Source: Aureispira sp963837355 (GTDB lineage: Bacteria > Bacteroidota > Bacteroidia > Chitinophagales > Saprospiraceae). Taken from it: a stretch of DNA of 64,000 nucleotides. Positions 43,492-52,813 of the stretch are shown piece by piece. Below the pieces are notes generated by a model. The model ran no database searches and had not been told where the DNA came from. It saw only the letters and a list, made by a program, of their open reading frames with translations. Position 1 is the stretch's first letter. Each line of letters begins with the position of its first letter. A program made the position numbers and the translations under genes. Location of the stretch: positions 485,798 to 549,797 of the forward strand of contig CAWIMY010000008.1 of NCBI GenBank assembly GCA_963837355.1, given 5' to 3'.

Positions 43492-46100
43492 GCCTGCACT
43501 ACTGCTGATCGTCGCGCAATATCGCGCTTGGATCAGTTAGCGTGACGCTCGCACTTCCTGTACAGCCGAGGCTGTCGGTAATGGTTACGCTGTAGGTGCC
43601 TGCTACAAGTCCTGTCGCGGTGACGGTAGTTTGGCTGTTTGACCAGTTATACGTGTATGGCGCGGTTCCACCCGCTGCCGTTACGGTAGCGGTGCCGCTG
43701 TTGTCGCCTGCACAAGCAGGATCAACGCCTGTTATGCTACCCGAAATAGGGGCGCTAGGCTGGGTGATGGTCACACAGCTGCTATTTTGACAGCCGTTGA
43801 AGTCACTCACCGTGACGCAGTGCTGTCCTGCCGCAAGGCCAATAGCCGTTTGGCTCGTCTGCCCATTGTCCCATAAGAACGCATAGCCTACTAGGCCAAT
43901 CGGCGTTCCGCCTGTAGCGGTGACCGTAGCGGTGCCGTTGGCATCGCCAAAGCAAGCCAAGTTGGTCGCGGCAATGCTGCTTTGTAGGGCAGTGGGCTGT
44001 TGGATGTTAATCACTTCTACGCGATCACAACCATTGGCATCCGTTGCCGTCACGCTGTATAAGCCTGCTGCAAGCCCTGTAGCCGTTTGGGTAGTTTGGC
44101 CATCCGACCAGTTGTAGGTATACGTATTGCTTCCCCCGCTGACAAATGCCGTGGCAGTGCCTGTGCTATCGCCATTACAGTCGGTAAGCGTTGCCACAAC
44201 CGAGTCGATTAAGACCTCCGCAGGCTCTTCTAATTGTACATTAATAGCAATCACACAATCGTTGCCATCTCTCACCGTGACGGTATAAGCGCCAGCGGCT
44301 AAGTTGTTCCAGACATTGTTGGCGCTAAAGACATTGCCCGATTGGCCAGGGCCGCTGATGCGGTACTCATAGCCATTCACGCCCAATGTTCCTGTTCCAA
44401 CCACCGCGTTGGCTAGGATCTGTCCGTTCTGATCGCCAAAGCAAAGCACATTGACGGAGTCAATGGTAGCGGCCAAGGGAATAGGATCGGCAATGGTAAG
44501 GCAGGTGTCGACTTGACAACCTTGCAAATCCGTCACGCTCACACAGTAGGTTCCTGCGACTAGACCCGAGATGTTGGCAGTGTTTTGTCCGCCAGGACTC
44601 CACGTATAGCTATAGCCAGCGCTGCCGCCTGCTACCACTACGCCAACGGAGCCATCGGCTGCGCCAGCACAGGTAATGGGAGAGCCGTTGTAGTTGGACA
44701 AGACTTGTGGGCTTAATTGAATCGCACTAGGCTCAGCCAAAACCGACCCTGCGGTGGTGCTACAACCGTTTGCATCGGTGATGGTAACGGTATAAGCGCC
44801 TGCGGGTAAGCCCGTGGCTAAGCTAGTAATTTGGCCATCCGACCAGCGGTAGGTGTAGTTGGGCGTAGCGCCTTGGGCATCTACTTCCATGCGGCCGTTG
44901 GTGCCGCCGTTACAGCTTGGATCTTGCTGGGCAATGATCGTGGCGGTTAAGGCGCTGGCAGGTTCGAAGACCTGTGCGGTTTGAAGCAAGGTACAGCCGT
45001 TGAAGTCGGTAATGGTCACCGTGTAGGTGCCCGCTCGTAGACCTGTTGCGGTGGCGGTATTTTGATTAGCGGCATTGGCTCCCCAAAGATAGGTATAGGG
45101 GAAGATGCCCCCTGAAGGGGTTGCGGTAATTTGTCCATCGCTGCCGTTTTTGCACTGCGCAGAATCGACCGAAAGGACAGCCGATAAAGCTATTGGCTCA
45201 CTAATAGTAACAGAGTCTATCACAAAGCAGCCGTTTGCATCGGTGATGGTCACATAGCTAAATCCAGCAGACAAGCCTGTCGCTACATCAGTGGCATCGC
45301 CATTCGACCATAAGTAAGTATAGGGCTGAATGCCGCCACTGGTGGTGACACTAGCCGTTCCATCGGCTCCACCTGCGCAGCGCACGGCTGTTGTCGTGAA
45401 AGACAGGAGTGGTAAAGCCAGCGGGCTCGGTCACGGTCAAACAAGTATCGGTTGTACAGCCGTTCGCATCTGTCACCGTTACGCAGTGAACGCCAGCCAA
45501 CAAACCTGTTGCCGTAGTAGTAATTTGACCATCTGTCCAGACATAAGTAAAGCCGCCAATTGCACCACTGGCGTTCACACTGGCCGTTCCATCGGCCGTG
45601 CCGTTACAGCTGGCAGGAGTAGTGCTGCCTGTTAAGACAATTGGGCTTGGCTCGGTAATCGTATAGTTGGCCGTTACCGTACAGCCATTGCCATCGGCAA
45701 TGGTGACCGTGTAGTTGCCTGCGGCTACGGCATGGGTATCAATCGCTGTTAGGCCATTGCCCCAATTGTAGGTGTAAGCAGGAACGCCAGGCGTTCCGCC
45801 AAGAACGGTAGCGCGGGCAATCCCGTCGGCTGCGCCGTTACAAAGTGCAGGGGTAGTGGCCACCGTAGCGGTAATCGCACTCGGCTCACTGATGGTGACG
45901 CTAGCAGTTGCTGCACAGTTGTTGTTATCTTCTACCGTTACGGTATAAATGCCTTGTGCCAAGTTGGTGGCTGTGGCGGTGTTTTGAGTCGGCGTAGTCG
46001 ACCACGTATAGCTGTAGGCTCCAGTTCCCCCTGCGCCAAGCGCTGTGGCCGTGCCGTCTGCGCCATTATTACACGAAGCATCGGTGCTTGTGGCCGCCGC
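41364..46100 (-). repeat. 4.7-kb near-identical direct repeat, copy B (in adhesin 2)
   Basis: Same sequence and orientation as 31481-36216, lying about 5.1 kb downstream of it. It holds two single-base length differences against copy A, at about 43505 and 45400, both frame-breaking. Homologous exchange between the copies would delete or duplicate the SDR/flavin reductase pair and one adhesin N-terminus. Confidence 0.9.
43499..45385 (-). CDS. Adhesin 2, middle fragment (SprB modules)
   Basis: 628 residues of SprB modules only. It begins in mid-module after the frame break near 45400 and ends with the out-of-frame tail ILRDDQQ at the break near 43505, where adhesin 1 reads IIATISSSAGVACAGDSSG. 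Confidence 0.7.
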   Translation of the reverse strand: MRCAGGADGTASVTTSGGIQPYTYLWSNGDATDVATGLSAGFSYVTITDANGCFVIDSVTISEPIALSAVLSVDSAQCKNGSDGQITATPSGGIFPYTYLWGANAANQNTATATGLRAGTYTVTITDFNGCTLLQTAQVFEPASALTATIIAQQDPSCNGGTNGRMEVDAQGATPNYTYRWSDGQITSLATGLPAGAYTVTITDANGCSTTAGSVLAEPSAIQLSPQVLSNYNGSPITCAGAADGSVGVVVAGGSAGYSYTWSPGGQNTANISGLVAGTYCVSVTDLQGCQVDTCLTIADPIPLAATIDSVNVLCFGDQNGQILANAVVGTGTLGVNGYEYRISGPGQSGNVFSANNVWNNLAAGAYTVTVRDGNDCVIAINVQLEEPAEVLIDSVVATLTDCNGDSTGTATAFVSGGSNTYTYNWSDGQTTQTATGLAAGLYSVTATDANGCDRVEVINIQQPTALQSSIAATNLACFGDANGTATVTATGGTPIGLVGYAFLWDNGQTSQTAIGLAAGQHCVTVSDFNGCQNSSCVTITQPSAPISGSITGVDPACAGDNSGTATVTAAGGTAPYTYNWSNSQTTVTATGLVAGTYSVTITDSLGCTGSASVTLTDPSAILRDDQQ

Positions 46101-46346
46101 GCTAACTAAGCTCGGTTCTGTTATAGTAATGCTGCTGCTAGTAAAACAGCCATTGTTATCGGTAATGGTTACGGTGTACACGCCTGCACACAAAGCGCGC
46201 AGCCGTATCCGTGAGTTGGCCATCGGACCAACGGTAAGTATAGGGAGCCGTTCCACCTGCTCCAATCGCTGCGGCGGCACCATCACAAGTGCCATTACAA
46301 CTAATCGCTGCACCATTATAATCGCTTGCAATGGTCGTGCTGACAC
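45351..46346 (-). CDS. Adhesin 2, fragment upstream of the 45.4-kb frame break
   Basis: 331 residues as read. The first 50 or so are out of frame; real SprB sequence begins at RALCAGVYTVTITDNNGC near 46200 and runs to the break near 45400 (TTPVFHDNSRALRRWSRWNG is out of frame). Confidence 0.6.
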   Translation of the reverse strand: MSARPLQAIIMVQRLVVMALVMVPPQRLEQVERLPILTVGPMANSRIRLRALCAGVYTVTITDNNGCFTSSSITITEPSLVSAAATSTDASCNNGADGTATALGAGGTGAYSYTWSTTPTQNTATATNLAQGIYTVTVEDNNNCAATASVTISEPSAITATVATTPALCNGAADGIARATVLGGTPGVPAYTYNWGNGLTAIDTHAVAAGNYTVTIADGNGCTVTANYTITEPSPIVLTGSTTPASCNGTADGTASVNASGAIGGFTYVWTDGQITTTATGLLAGVHCVTVTDANGCTTDTCLTVTEPAGFTTPVFHDNSRALRRWSRWNG

Positions 46347-46539
46347 TCACTGCGCTGGGCTCGGTGACCGTTACATTGGTAAATCCTGTACAGCCATTGG
46401 CATCCGTTACCGTAATAATATAGTTGCCTGCTACTAAGCCGCGAGCGGTATCACTGGTTTGAGTCGGTGTAGTGGAACCAAGCATAGTTGTAACCTCCTG
46501 CCCCGCCCGAAGCAGTGGCAAAAGCACTTCCGTCTGCAC
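46156..46539 (-). CDS. Adhesin 2, short fragment between the 46.20 and 46.48-kb frame breaks
   Basis: Real SprB coding runs from about 46475 (STTPTQTSDTARGL...) to about 46200 (...WSDGQLTDTA). Sequence outside these limits is out of frame. An extra T in TGGTTCCAC near 46475 separates it from the fragment upstream. Confidence 0.55.
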   Translation of the reverse strand: MQTEVLLPLLRAGQEVTTMLGSTTPTQTSDTARGLVAGNYIITVTDANGCTGFTNVTVTEPSAVSVSTTIASDYNGAAISCNGTCDGAAAAIGAGGTAPYTYRWSDGQLTDTAARFVCRRVHRNHYR

Positions 46540-46768
46540 TGCTGTTGCAAAGCGTTGGGATACTTGCTGCTGTGACCGTAATCGCGCTCGGCTCGCTGAG
46601 CGTCACGCTATCGACGGCGCTACAACCTAAGCTATCGGTCACCGTCACTATAACGGTTCCAGCACACAAGGTAAAGGCGCTATCCGTCGTTTGAACAGGA
46701 GCCGTTGACCAGCTGTAGACATAACCACTTGCCGCAGGGCTTCCCCCCATCGCAACTACCGTAGCCAT
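46451..46768 (-). CDS. Adhesin 2, short fragment between the 46.48 and 46.80-kb frame breaks
   Basis: One SprB module plus part of the next (MATVVAMGGSPAASGYVYSWSTAPVQTTDS...GGYNYAW). Upstream, the frame continues back to TNVSCNSACDG just after the G run at 46803-46808, where the frame of the large N-terminal fragment is lost. Confidence 0.55.
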   Translation of the reverse strand: MATVVAMGGSPAASGYVYSWSTAPVQTTDSAFTLCAGTVIVTVTDSLGCSAVDSVTLSEPSAITVTAASIPTLCNSSADGSAFATASGGAGGYNYAWFHYTDSNQ

Positions 46769-46791
46769 CCCATCGCAAGCGCTGTTACAGC

Positions 46792-49700
46792 TTACATTCG
46801 TGCCCCCGCAAAGGTCGTGACAAGACTCGCACTGGCCGTGACGGTCATCGTCGGTTCAATAATTGTTAAACAAGTATCTGCTGCGCAGCCGTTCACATCG
46901 GTGATCGTTACACATATCAAGCCTGCGGTGAGGTTGGTGGCTGTGGCAGTGGTTTGCCCATTTGACCAAACATAGGTTAAGGAGCCTGTTCCGCCAATAG
47001 CGATGAACGTTGCCGAGCCGTCTGAGCCGCCAAAACAGGTGACATCTGTTTGGGTGCTCGTAAACGTGATGGCGGTGGGTTCGGCTATCGTAGCGCAAGT
47101 ATCTACGCTACAGCCTTGGCTGTCTGTTACGGTGACACAATAGGTGCCTGAAGCAAGACCCGCTAAGGTATCGTTGCTGCTGCCTGCTACTGACCAGTTG
47201 TAAGCATAACTTCCAAAGCTGCCCAAGGCCGTAGCCACTAAGCGTCCGTCGGGAGTGAGCATATTATTACACGATAAATCCTGTACCCCTAAATTAACCG
47301 TTAGAGGAGTACCGACCGTTACCGAAAGGGTATCAAAACCCAAACAACCACTGGCATCTGTAACCGTTAGTGTATAAGTATCGGTGGCCCCTACTCGGAT
47401 GATTGGTGTAATAGCACCTGTAGACCATAGGTAGCTGGAAAATCCTGCTCCTGCATCTAAGTCAACACTGTCGCCAGCACACAAAATAGTGGTACCAGAA
47501 GGGGTAATGGTTGGCGTAATATTGGTACACCCTAAAGCACAACAAGTAATCGTATCAGGCGCTCCATCGGCACAGGTATTTCCCGACAAGGGGATAATGA
47601 CCATTGTCACACATTGATTGAGTGCTAAACCTATTACTTGAAAAGAATCTAGAGTAGCCGCTATAGTTTGCGGAAGTCCCCCGTCAATGCTGACACTGTA
47701 ACCCGAAGCTCCAAAAACAGGAGCCCAATTAAAGGTCACAGAATTAGAGGTTAAATTACCACAAGTAGTAATCGCGGCAGGTAGAGCCGTATCAATGGTT
47801 ACATTGACCATTGCTGTGTCGCTACAACCAAACAAGTTGGTTGAAGTAACAGTATAAGTGGTATTGACGGCTGGGTTGACAATTGGACTATCACAAACCG
47901 TACAACTAATTGTACTATTATTGGGAGACCATAAAAAACTAGAGGCAGATAAATCTTTGAAATTCAAAGACCAATCGGCTAAGTTACCGATACCGCCACC
48001 GACAGCACCACTATTATGAATATACATCAATGTCCAAGTACCATTGGACGTTGCGCCCAATAAATTATTAAAGCCACCTGGCCCTCCTTCAGGAAAATAA
48101 TCTAGACCACCTGTAAGTGGTGGTGAAAAAGGAAGAGTAGCAATAGGAAGATTACCTGGAGACAAAGAAAAATTACTAATGGGGAAAGAGAGGTTTAAGC
48201 CCCCTCGGTTAACCATAAGCGGAATCGTCTCGCCACTAGGAGCAATCAGGTAAACGGCTGAAAAGTTAAGGGAGTTCATGCTGAACCCTAAACTAACATT
48301 TAGACTATTAATTAAGGTATTGTCAATTCTATTGGGGCCTACTCCAAACACGTTCATGGTAAAATAAGTCGTGTCTTGTGCCTGAATGGCTCTAGTCCCT
48401 GAGTAGGTAAATATTTGATCGGGGTTACTAGGCAATACATCGGCTCCGATTTGACCACTGCTTCCACTACAAATAACGATGTCATTGGTGGGGAGGATCT
48501 GAGCAGGGTAGGGTGCTATTATTTTTAGCGTATCCACTTGTTCAGGACAAATGCTATCATTGTAACGTAAGATATAATCCTGTGGCGCAAGTAAAATAGC
48601 TTGCGGGTTGGCGATAATAGGATCATTTAAATTTGTACTCGGTGACCATTGGTAGGTCGCAATAGGCGGCACGACCCCATTGTAATTAATATATACTCCA
48701 AACTGTAACGTGTCGATGACATTATCACAAATAGCATAACGGTCGGAAAGTGGTTGGAAACTTACAATATCTGTAATATCAATTACATAGGTTTCTACTG
48801 AGGTACAGAGGCCATTGGTCAAGGTATATTGAATAAAGTGCCCACCTAAGGTTGCTGTATCTACATCCACGATTCCTGTAACAGGGTCAACGGCTGTATT
48901 GGGACCTGCCAAAAAAGTACCGCCTGTTTGTCCCAAAATAATCGGCGTAGCAGGAAGACCTGTCGCTCGACACCAAATATCTTGTGCATAGATGAACGAT
49001 ACATCTGGAACCGTATCAATGGTTACCTCTAGGGTATCTTCGGCACAAAAAGAACCTGGCCCTGGCGTGTATAATATATTAAAGGTACCCGCTGTAGAGG
49101 CATCTAAATCAATAACCCCTGTTCCAGCATTGAGCACCAACCCTGATGGATTGGTAGCTACTTGCGAAAATACCCCTCCTGGATCACTAATAAAAGGAAT
49201 GGGGTCTGTTTGGTTTTGGCAATAGCGATCGGTAGGATAGGCCGCCGCCAACTCGGTGAGGGTAATGGTTTGTTGGTAAACAATTATACAATTGCCCAAA
49301 CCAACCGTATAAGAAATAACATGGCTACCTAATGCCGTCGCTGTCAAGTCTAGTAAACCCGTAACAGGATCTACTACAGCCCCAAAACTCGCTGAAAACA
49401 CGCCCCCTGGATCTCCCAAGATAATGGGCAATGGATTGGGAGAAGATTTACAAAAAGACAATTGCGGATAGGTGAAAGTTGGATCGGGGGCTGGCTCAAT
49501 GGTAATTCGAATAGAATCCGAAGGACAAATGGCTAAGGCCGTATCGACTAAATAAATGACATCGTAGACCCCTACTAGGGAGGTACTCAAATCAATTATT
49601 CCTGTAATAGAATCCATCACTAAGCCAGGGGCATTCAGCACCGACTGGACAAAGGTTCCTGTTGAATCCCCTATAATTATGGGTACTGGATTTTGATCGT

Positions 49701-50958
49701 TCTGACAATAAGTCCTTCGACTAAAGTCCGCGCCATTAATGCGCAGAGCAAAACTAGAAAAATTGATAGAAGGAATGGGGCAAAAATTATCGTTGACGGT
49801 TACGGTAAAGGGATAAATACCTGGCGTGAGCAAACTAGGGTCAATAAAAAAGGTAATCAAGACAGAATCACGCACTGAATTATCTACGATATACGTCATG
49901 GCACCATTAGGAATAGACGAAGTACCGTTACTAGTCACGGTTAAAGAATCCCCGTTGACATCTTGTGCTAAAATCGTAAAGGAGGCCAGTGCATTGCGGC
50001 ACATACTATAACTAGAACTGTCAAAGGTGAAAATAGACCCTTGTACATTATTGGTTTGAGCAACAGTGGGAGAGGTATTGTTACAATTGGTTAGTACTGT
50101 AATTTGTACTTCTCGGTAGGTAGTCGCAATAACTACCCCGTTGCGAATTTCTTCAATTTTGACGGCCACCATCGTGATTTGGGTGGTGTTGTCTAGGGGC
50201 AAAAAAGTCATTACACCTGTAGTAGAATCAAATTGGAACACCGTTCCTGGTTCGATGGCAATCGGTGTAGTGGCACTGAGTCCTCCCACAAAAGGAATAG
50301 GGCTTCCACCCGCACCCGCAGAAATCGCAGGAGCAACCAACGAGAAAACTAAGGTATCGCCATCAGGGTCAAATACCCCGTGGTTGTACGAGGTCCAGAC
50401 ACTATCGCAGGTATAAAAAGTCGGTAAATTAGAAAACTGCACCGAGTTGTTGCAAGGATTGACACGGGTATCAATGGTCGTAGATACGTAAGTATTTCTG
50501 GAGGTGGGATTTTGTAGATTGGTAATGGCACCCGTACGACAGCAATTCGTGATCGACGCTGTCCACACACAACCCGAAGGCAGGGTAATAATTCCCTTAT
50601 AAAACATTTGTCCAATTCCTGGTTGAGTTCCCCCATTACACGTAGAGGTAGTGATATCACACAAGGGCGAAACATCGACATTGGACAGACTATCCACTCG
50701 ATCTAGTCGAACTGTGTTGGGTGAAAGTACGCAGCCTGGCGTAGTGCTAGTCAATCGTACCGATTGGGAATTCCCCAATCCACTACTAGTATTACAATCG
50801 TAATAACAGGTGACGGTGAACTCGTACTGGTCAGCACCTAAGCAGCGGTAACTGATGGTACAACCCAGCGTGTGGGTCGCTTGGGCTTGTTGGGAAAAAC
50901 TGCAAAGAAGCAGCACAACACCCACGAAACGAAGAAGGAAGTAAGGAGAATTAAACAT
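46792..50958 (-). CDS. Adhesin 2, N-terminal fragment with P-like domain and first SprB modules
   Basis: 1388 residues with a clean signal peptide and start ATG at 50958. It lacks any T9SS sorting domain as read, because the frame ends at TTFAGARM, at a run of five G near 46803. If real, the truncated product would be exported to the periplasm but not displayed. Confidence 0.75.
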   Translation of the reverse strand: MFNSPYFLLRFVGVVLLLCSFSQQAQATHTLGCTISYRCLGADQYEFTVTCYYDCNTSSGLGNSQSVRLTSTTPGCVLSPNTVRLDRVDSLSNVDVSPLCDITTSTCNGGTQPGIGQMFYKGIITLPSGCVWTASITNCCRTGAITNLQNPTSRNTYVSTTIDTRVNPCNNSVQFSNLPTFYTCDSVWTSYNHGVFDPDGDTLVFSLVAPAISAGAGGSPIPFVGGLSATTPIAIEPGTVFQFDSTTGVMTFLPLDNTTQITMVAVKIEEIRNGVVIATTYREVQITVLTNCNNTSPTVAQTNNVQGSIFTFDSSSYSMCRNALASFTILAQDVNGDSLTVTSNGTSSIPNGAMTYIVDNSVRDSVLITFFIDPSLLTPGIYPFTVTVNDNFCPIPSINFSSFALRINGADFSRRTYCQNDQNPVPIIIGDSTGTFVQSVLNAPGLVMDSITGIIDLSTSLVGVYDVIYLVDTALAICPSDSIRITIEPAPDPTFTYPQLSFCKSSPNPLPIILGDPGGVFSASFGAVVDPVTGLLDLTATALGSHVISYTVGLGNCIIVYQQTITLTELAAAYPTDRYCQNQTDPIPFISDPGGVFSQVATNPSGLVLNAGTGVIDLDASTAGTFNILYTPGPGSFCAEDTLEVTIDTVPDVSFIYAQDIWCRATGLPATPIILGQTGGTFLAGPNTAVDPVTGIVDVDTATLGGHFIQYTLTNGLCTSVETYVIDITDIVSFQPLSDRYAICDNVIDTLQFGVYINYNGVVPPIATYQWSPSTNLNDPIIANPQAILLAPQDYILRYNDSICPEQVDTLKIIAPYPAQILPTNDIVICSGSSGQIGADVLPSNPDQIFTYSGTRAIQAQDTTYFTMNVFGVGPNRIDNTLINSLNVSLGFSMNSLNFSAVYLIAPSGETIPLMVNRGGLNLSFPISNFSLSPGNLPIATLPFSPPLTGGLDYFPEGGPGGFNNLLGATSNGTWTLMYIHNSGAVGGGIGNLADWSLNFKDLSASSFLWSPNNSTISCTVCDSPIVNPAVNTTYTVTSTNLFGCSDTAMVNVTIDTALPAAITTCGNLTSNSVTFNWAPVFGASGYSVSIDGGLPQTIAATLDSFQVIGLALNQCVTMVIIPLSGNTCADGAPDTITCCALGCTNITPTITPSGTTILCAGDSVDLDAGAGFSSYLWSTGAITPIIRVGATDTYTLTVTDASGCLGFDTLSVTVGTPLTVNLGVQDLSCNNMLTPDGRLVATALGSFGSYAYNWSVAGSSNDTLAGLASGTYCVTVTDSQGCSVDTCATIAEPTAITFTSTQTDVTCFGGSDGSATFIAIGGTGSLTYVWSNGQTTATATNLTAGLICVTITDVNGCAADTCLTIIEPTMTVTASASLVTTFAGARM

Positions 50959-51006
50959 AGATGATTGTTTTAATAGCGTGACAAAGGGACTTTTAGCGAT
51001 TCTATA

Positions 51007-51021
51007 GTTGATTAAATCAAC
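51007..51021. promoter_or_regulatory. Single GTTGA-N5-TCAAC palindrome upstream of adhesin 2
   Basis: GTTGATTAAATCAAC, a perfect dyad 49 bases upstream of the adhesin 2 start codon on the minus strand, the same pattern as the pair at 8500-8536. An operator role is inferred only. Confidence 0.35.
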
Positions 51022-51116
51022 AGTTAGTTGGCTGTTAAACAGTACAGTATAATTAGGTAAACGTAGGAAAGCCTACTTATGTCCACTCTCCACGAAAAAA
51101 AGTACCTTAAAAAAAA

Positions 51117-51143
51117 GCCCGCTGTACAAGCAGTACAGCGGGC
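51117..51143 (-). terminator. Terminator after bshA
   Basis: GCCCGCTGTAC and GTACAGCGGGC form a perfect 11-bp stem with a 5-base loop. A run of T follows on the minus strand (the A run at 51109-51116 on the plus strand). Confidence 0.85.
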
Positions 51144-51170
51144 AGAGAATATTTTTATAAAAGAGAGCCG

Positions 51171-52325
51171 TTATAAGCCTTCTTTTGCCTTTGTATAGAC
51201 CGATTCTTCGATAACTTGTTCGTAGTATTCTTCATAAATAGGAACAATATTGTGAATGTCAAACCGCTTAGCTTGTCGAAGGGCATTTTCTCTAAAACGA
51301 CGGTGCGTTTTTTCGTCTTGTAAAATCTTTAAACCATTGGCCGCCATATCTTCTACGTCTCCTATATCACTCAAATAGCCTGTTTCGCCATGCAAATTAA
51401 CCTCGGGCAATCCACCTGCATTAGAAGAAATTACAGGAACTTCACAAGCCATAGCTTCGAGAGCGGATAATCCAAAACTCTCACTGCTAGAAGGCATAAT
51501 AAAAAGGTCAGAAATAGCGAGTAATTCTTCTATTGCGTCTTGTTTGCCTAAGAAGGTAATGTGGTCGCAGAGATGCAATTGTCGACACAATTGTTCTAAA
51601 TTTTGCCGCTCAGGGCCATCTCCAATGAGCATTAATTTGCAAGGAATATTGCGCTGTAGCAAATCAAAAACACGGATAACATCGTCCACCCGTTTGACTT
51701 TGCGGAAATTAGAAACGTGGGTAAGAATTTTTTCGCCGTTGGGGGCAATGGCCAACTTGAAATGATCCTTATTGGTTTTTTTGAACCGTGCAAAGTCGAT
51801 AAAATTGGGAATGACACGAATTTCTTTTTGAACCGCAAAAAAATTAAGTGTGTCTTGTTTGAGACTCTCTGACACTGCCGTTAAGCCATCCGATTTGTTC
51901 ATCGCAAAGGTCACCGAAGGGGCATAAGCAGGATCTTTGCCCACTAAAGTAATGTCGGTGCCGTGCAGTGTCGTGACCACGGGAATATAAATTCCCTCCG
52001 TCAGTAAGATTTTTTTGGCCATATAAGCCACCGAGGCATGGGGAATAGCGTAATGTACATGGAGCAGGTCCAATTTTTCATAGCGCACGACATCCACCAA
52101 TTTACTAGCCAAAGCGGTTTCGTAAGGAGGGTAATCAAATAAAGGGTAGCTGGCAAAGCGTACTTCTTTATAAAAAATATTTTCGTGGAAAGTATCTAGG
52201 CGAGCAGGTTGGCGATAAGAAATAAAATGGATTTCGTGCCCGCGTTCGGCCAAGCCTTTTCCCAATTCCGTTGCTACGACACCAGAACCACCATAAGTAG
52301 GGTAGCATACAATTCCTATTTTCAT
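51171..52325 (-). CDS. bshA: N-acetyl-alpha-D-glucosaminyl L-malate synthase
   Basis: First enzyme of bacillithiol synthesis: transfers GlcNAc from UDP-GlcNAc to L-malate; a GT4-type retaining glycosyltransferase in the cytosol. 384 residues from the ATG at 52325. The frame extends to 52433, but that start lies under the promoter, so the shorter one is right. N-terminus MKIGIVCYPTYGGSGVVATELGKGLAERGHEIHFISY and LDLLHVHYAIPHASVAYMAK are characteristic of BshA; TLHGTDITLVG, HVSNFRKVKRVDDVIRVF, LIGDGPERQNLEQL and the GT4 donor-site motif SSSESFGLSALEAMACEVPVISSNAGGLPEV are also present. bshB and bshC are not in the window. Confidence 0.93.
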   Translation of the reverse strand: MKIGIVCYPTYGGSGVVATELGKGLAERGHEIHFISYRQPARLDTFHENIFYKEVRFASYPLFDYPPYETALASKLVDVVRYEKLDLLHVHYAIPHASVAYMAKKILLTEGIYIPVVTTLHGTDITLVGKDPAYAPSVTFAMNKSDGLTAVSESLKQDTLNFFAVQKEIRVIPNFIDFARFKKTNKDHFKLAIAPNGEKILTHVSNFRKVKRVDDVIRVFDLLQRNIPCKLMLIGDGPERQNLEQLCRQLHLCDHITFLGKQDAIEELLAISDLFIMPSSSESFGLSALEAMACEVPVISSNAGGLPEVNLHGETGYLSDIGDVEDMAANGLKILQDEKTHRRFRENALRQAKRFDIHNIVPIYEEYYEQVIEESVYTKAKEGL

Positions 52326-52403
52326 ACGTTTTTTTTTAGATAAATCTGCTAATAAGGAAACGGTTGGGGGTTGGCAAGGAGATCTTTTCAGATAAGCGAG
52401 CAC

Positions 52404-52433
52404 CAAAGATAACGCCTCTTTAGGATTCGCCAA
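52404..52433 (-). promoter_or_regulatory. Promoter of bshA
   Basis: On the minus strand, TTG (52433-52431), a 19-base spacer and TATCTTTG (52411-52404) match the Bacteroidota consensus. The start site would lie about 70 bases before the ATG at 52325. Confidence 0.75.
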
Positions 52434-52813
52434 CTAAGTGTTCCTAAAACGCCGTACTTATTAAATTGTTTTCAAGACTGTTTTGTTTGTCAAAAAAAGG
52501 AAGGGTGGCTTTTCTCTTACTGGTTTCCTTATTATTTTTCCCTAGTTTTTGCCTATTAGAAAAGTATTAATAATTTATATGATGCTCGTTATAGCCTTGT
52601 ATTCAAGGATTTAAAGGGGTTTTTGCCTTGTTTTAATAGTTTTTACAAGTTTTTTACAATCAAAGAGGCACAACGCTTTATCAGTCAAAAGCTTACATTT
52701 TTTTATAATTCTCATTTACCATTATTTAAGAAAACGGTAACAAATAAAAACTTGCATTAAACCCCCTTTTGCCCTATTTTAGTCTGGATTTGTAAACTAA
52801 ACCACTATAACCT
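52434..52813. promoter_or_regulatory. Divergent region between bshA and TcA, with a candidate TcA promoter
   Basis: 380 bp, AT-rich. For TcA, TTG at 52752-52754, a 20-base spacer and TATTTTAG at 52775-52782 (one mismatch to TAnnTTTG) give a start about 25 bases before the ATG at 52814. The 12-mer AAAACTTGCATT at 52749-52760 is identical to that at the sigma gene 5 promoter. No other element or small gene is seen. Confidence 0.45.

Larger units (their letters stand above)
41344..50958 (-). pseudogene. Giant SprB-repeat adhesin 2, T9SS type B, with five frameshifts
   Basis: Whole gene, about 3200 residues if joined. Order: signal peptide (MFNSPYFLLRFVGVVLLLCSFSQQAQA); the N-terminal module ATHTLGCTISYRCLGADQYEFTVTCYYDC, also found at the start of the 2961-6149 protein; Ig-like segments; a P-like domain (about residues 856-1005); a fibronectin III-like segment near 1060-1115; SprB modules; and a type B sorting domain. 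Frame breaks, all single-base and each explained by the neighbouring reading frame, lie near 43505, 45400, 46200, 46475 and 46803. The first two can be located by direct alignment with adhesin 1, which is open there. It has three extra SprB modules (about 46100-47100) compared with adhesin 1. It is either a decayed gene or an error-prone assembly of repeats. Confidence 0.82.

Noticed and set aside
31611..46437. Plus-strand open frames within both SprB adhesins
   Set aside because: Antisense shadows of repeated Thr/Val/Gly codons; they recur at equal places in both copies.
32300..46800. Repeats in the adhesins resembling a CRISPR array at first glance
   Set aside because: Units are about 225-240 bp, protein coding (SprB modules), not short repeats with unique spacers, and no cas genes are present.
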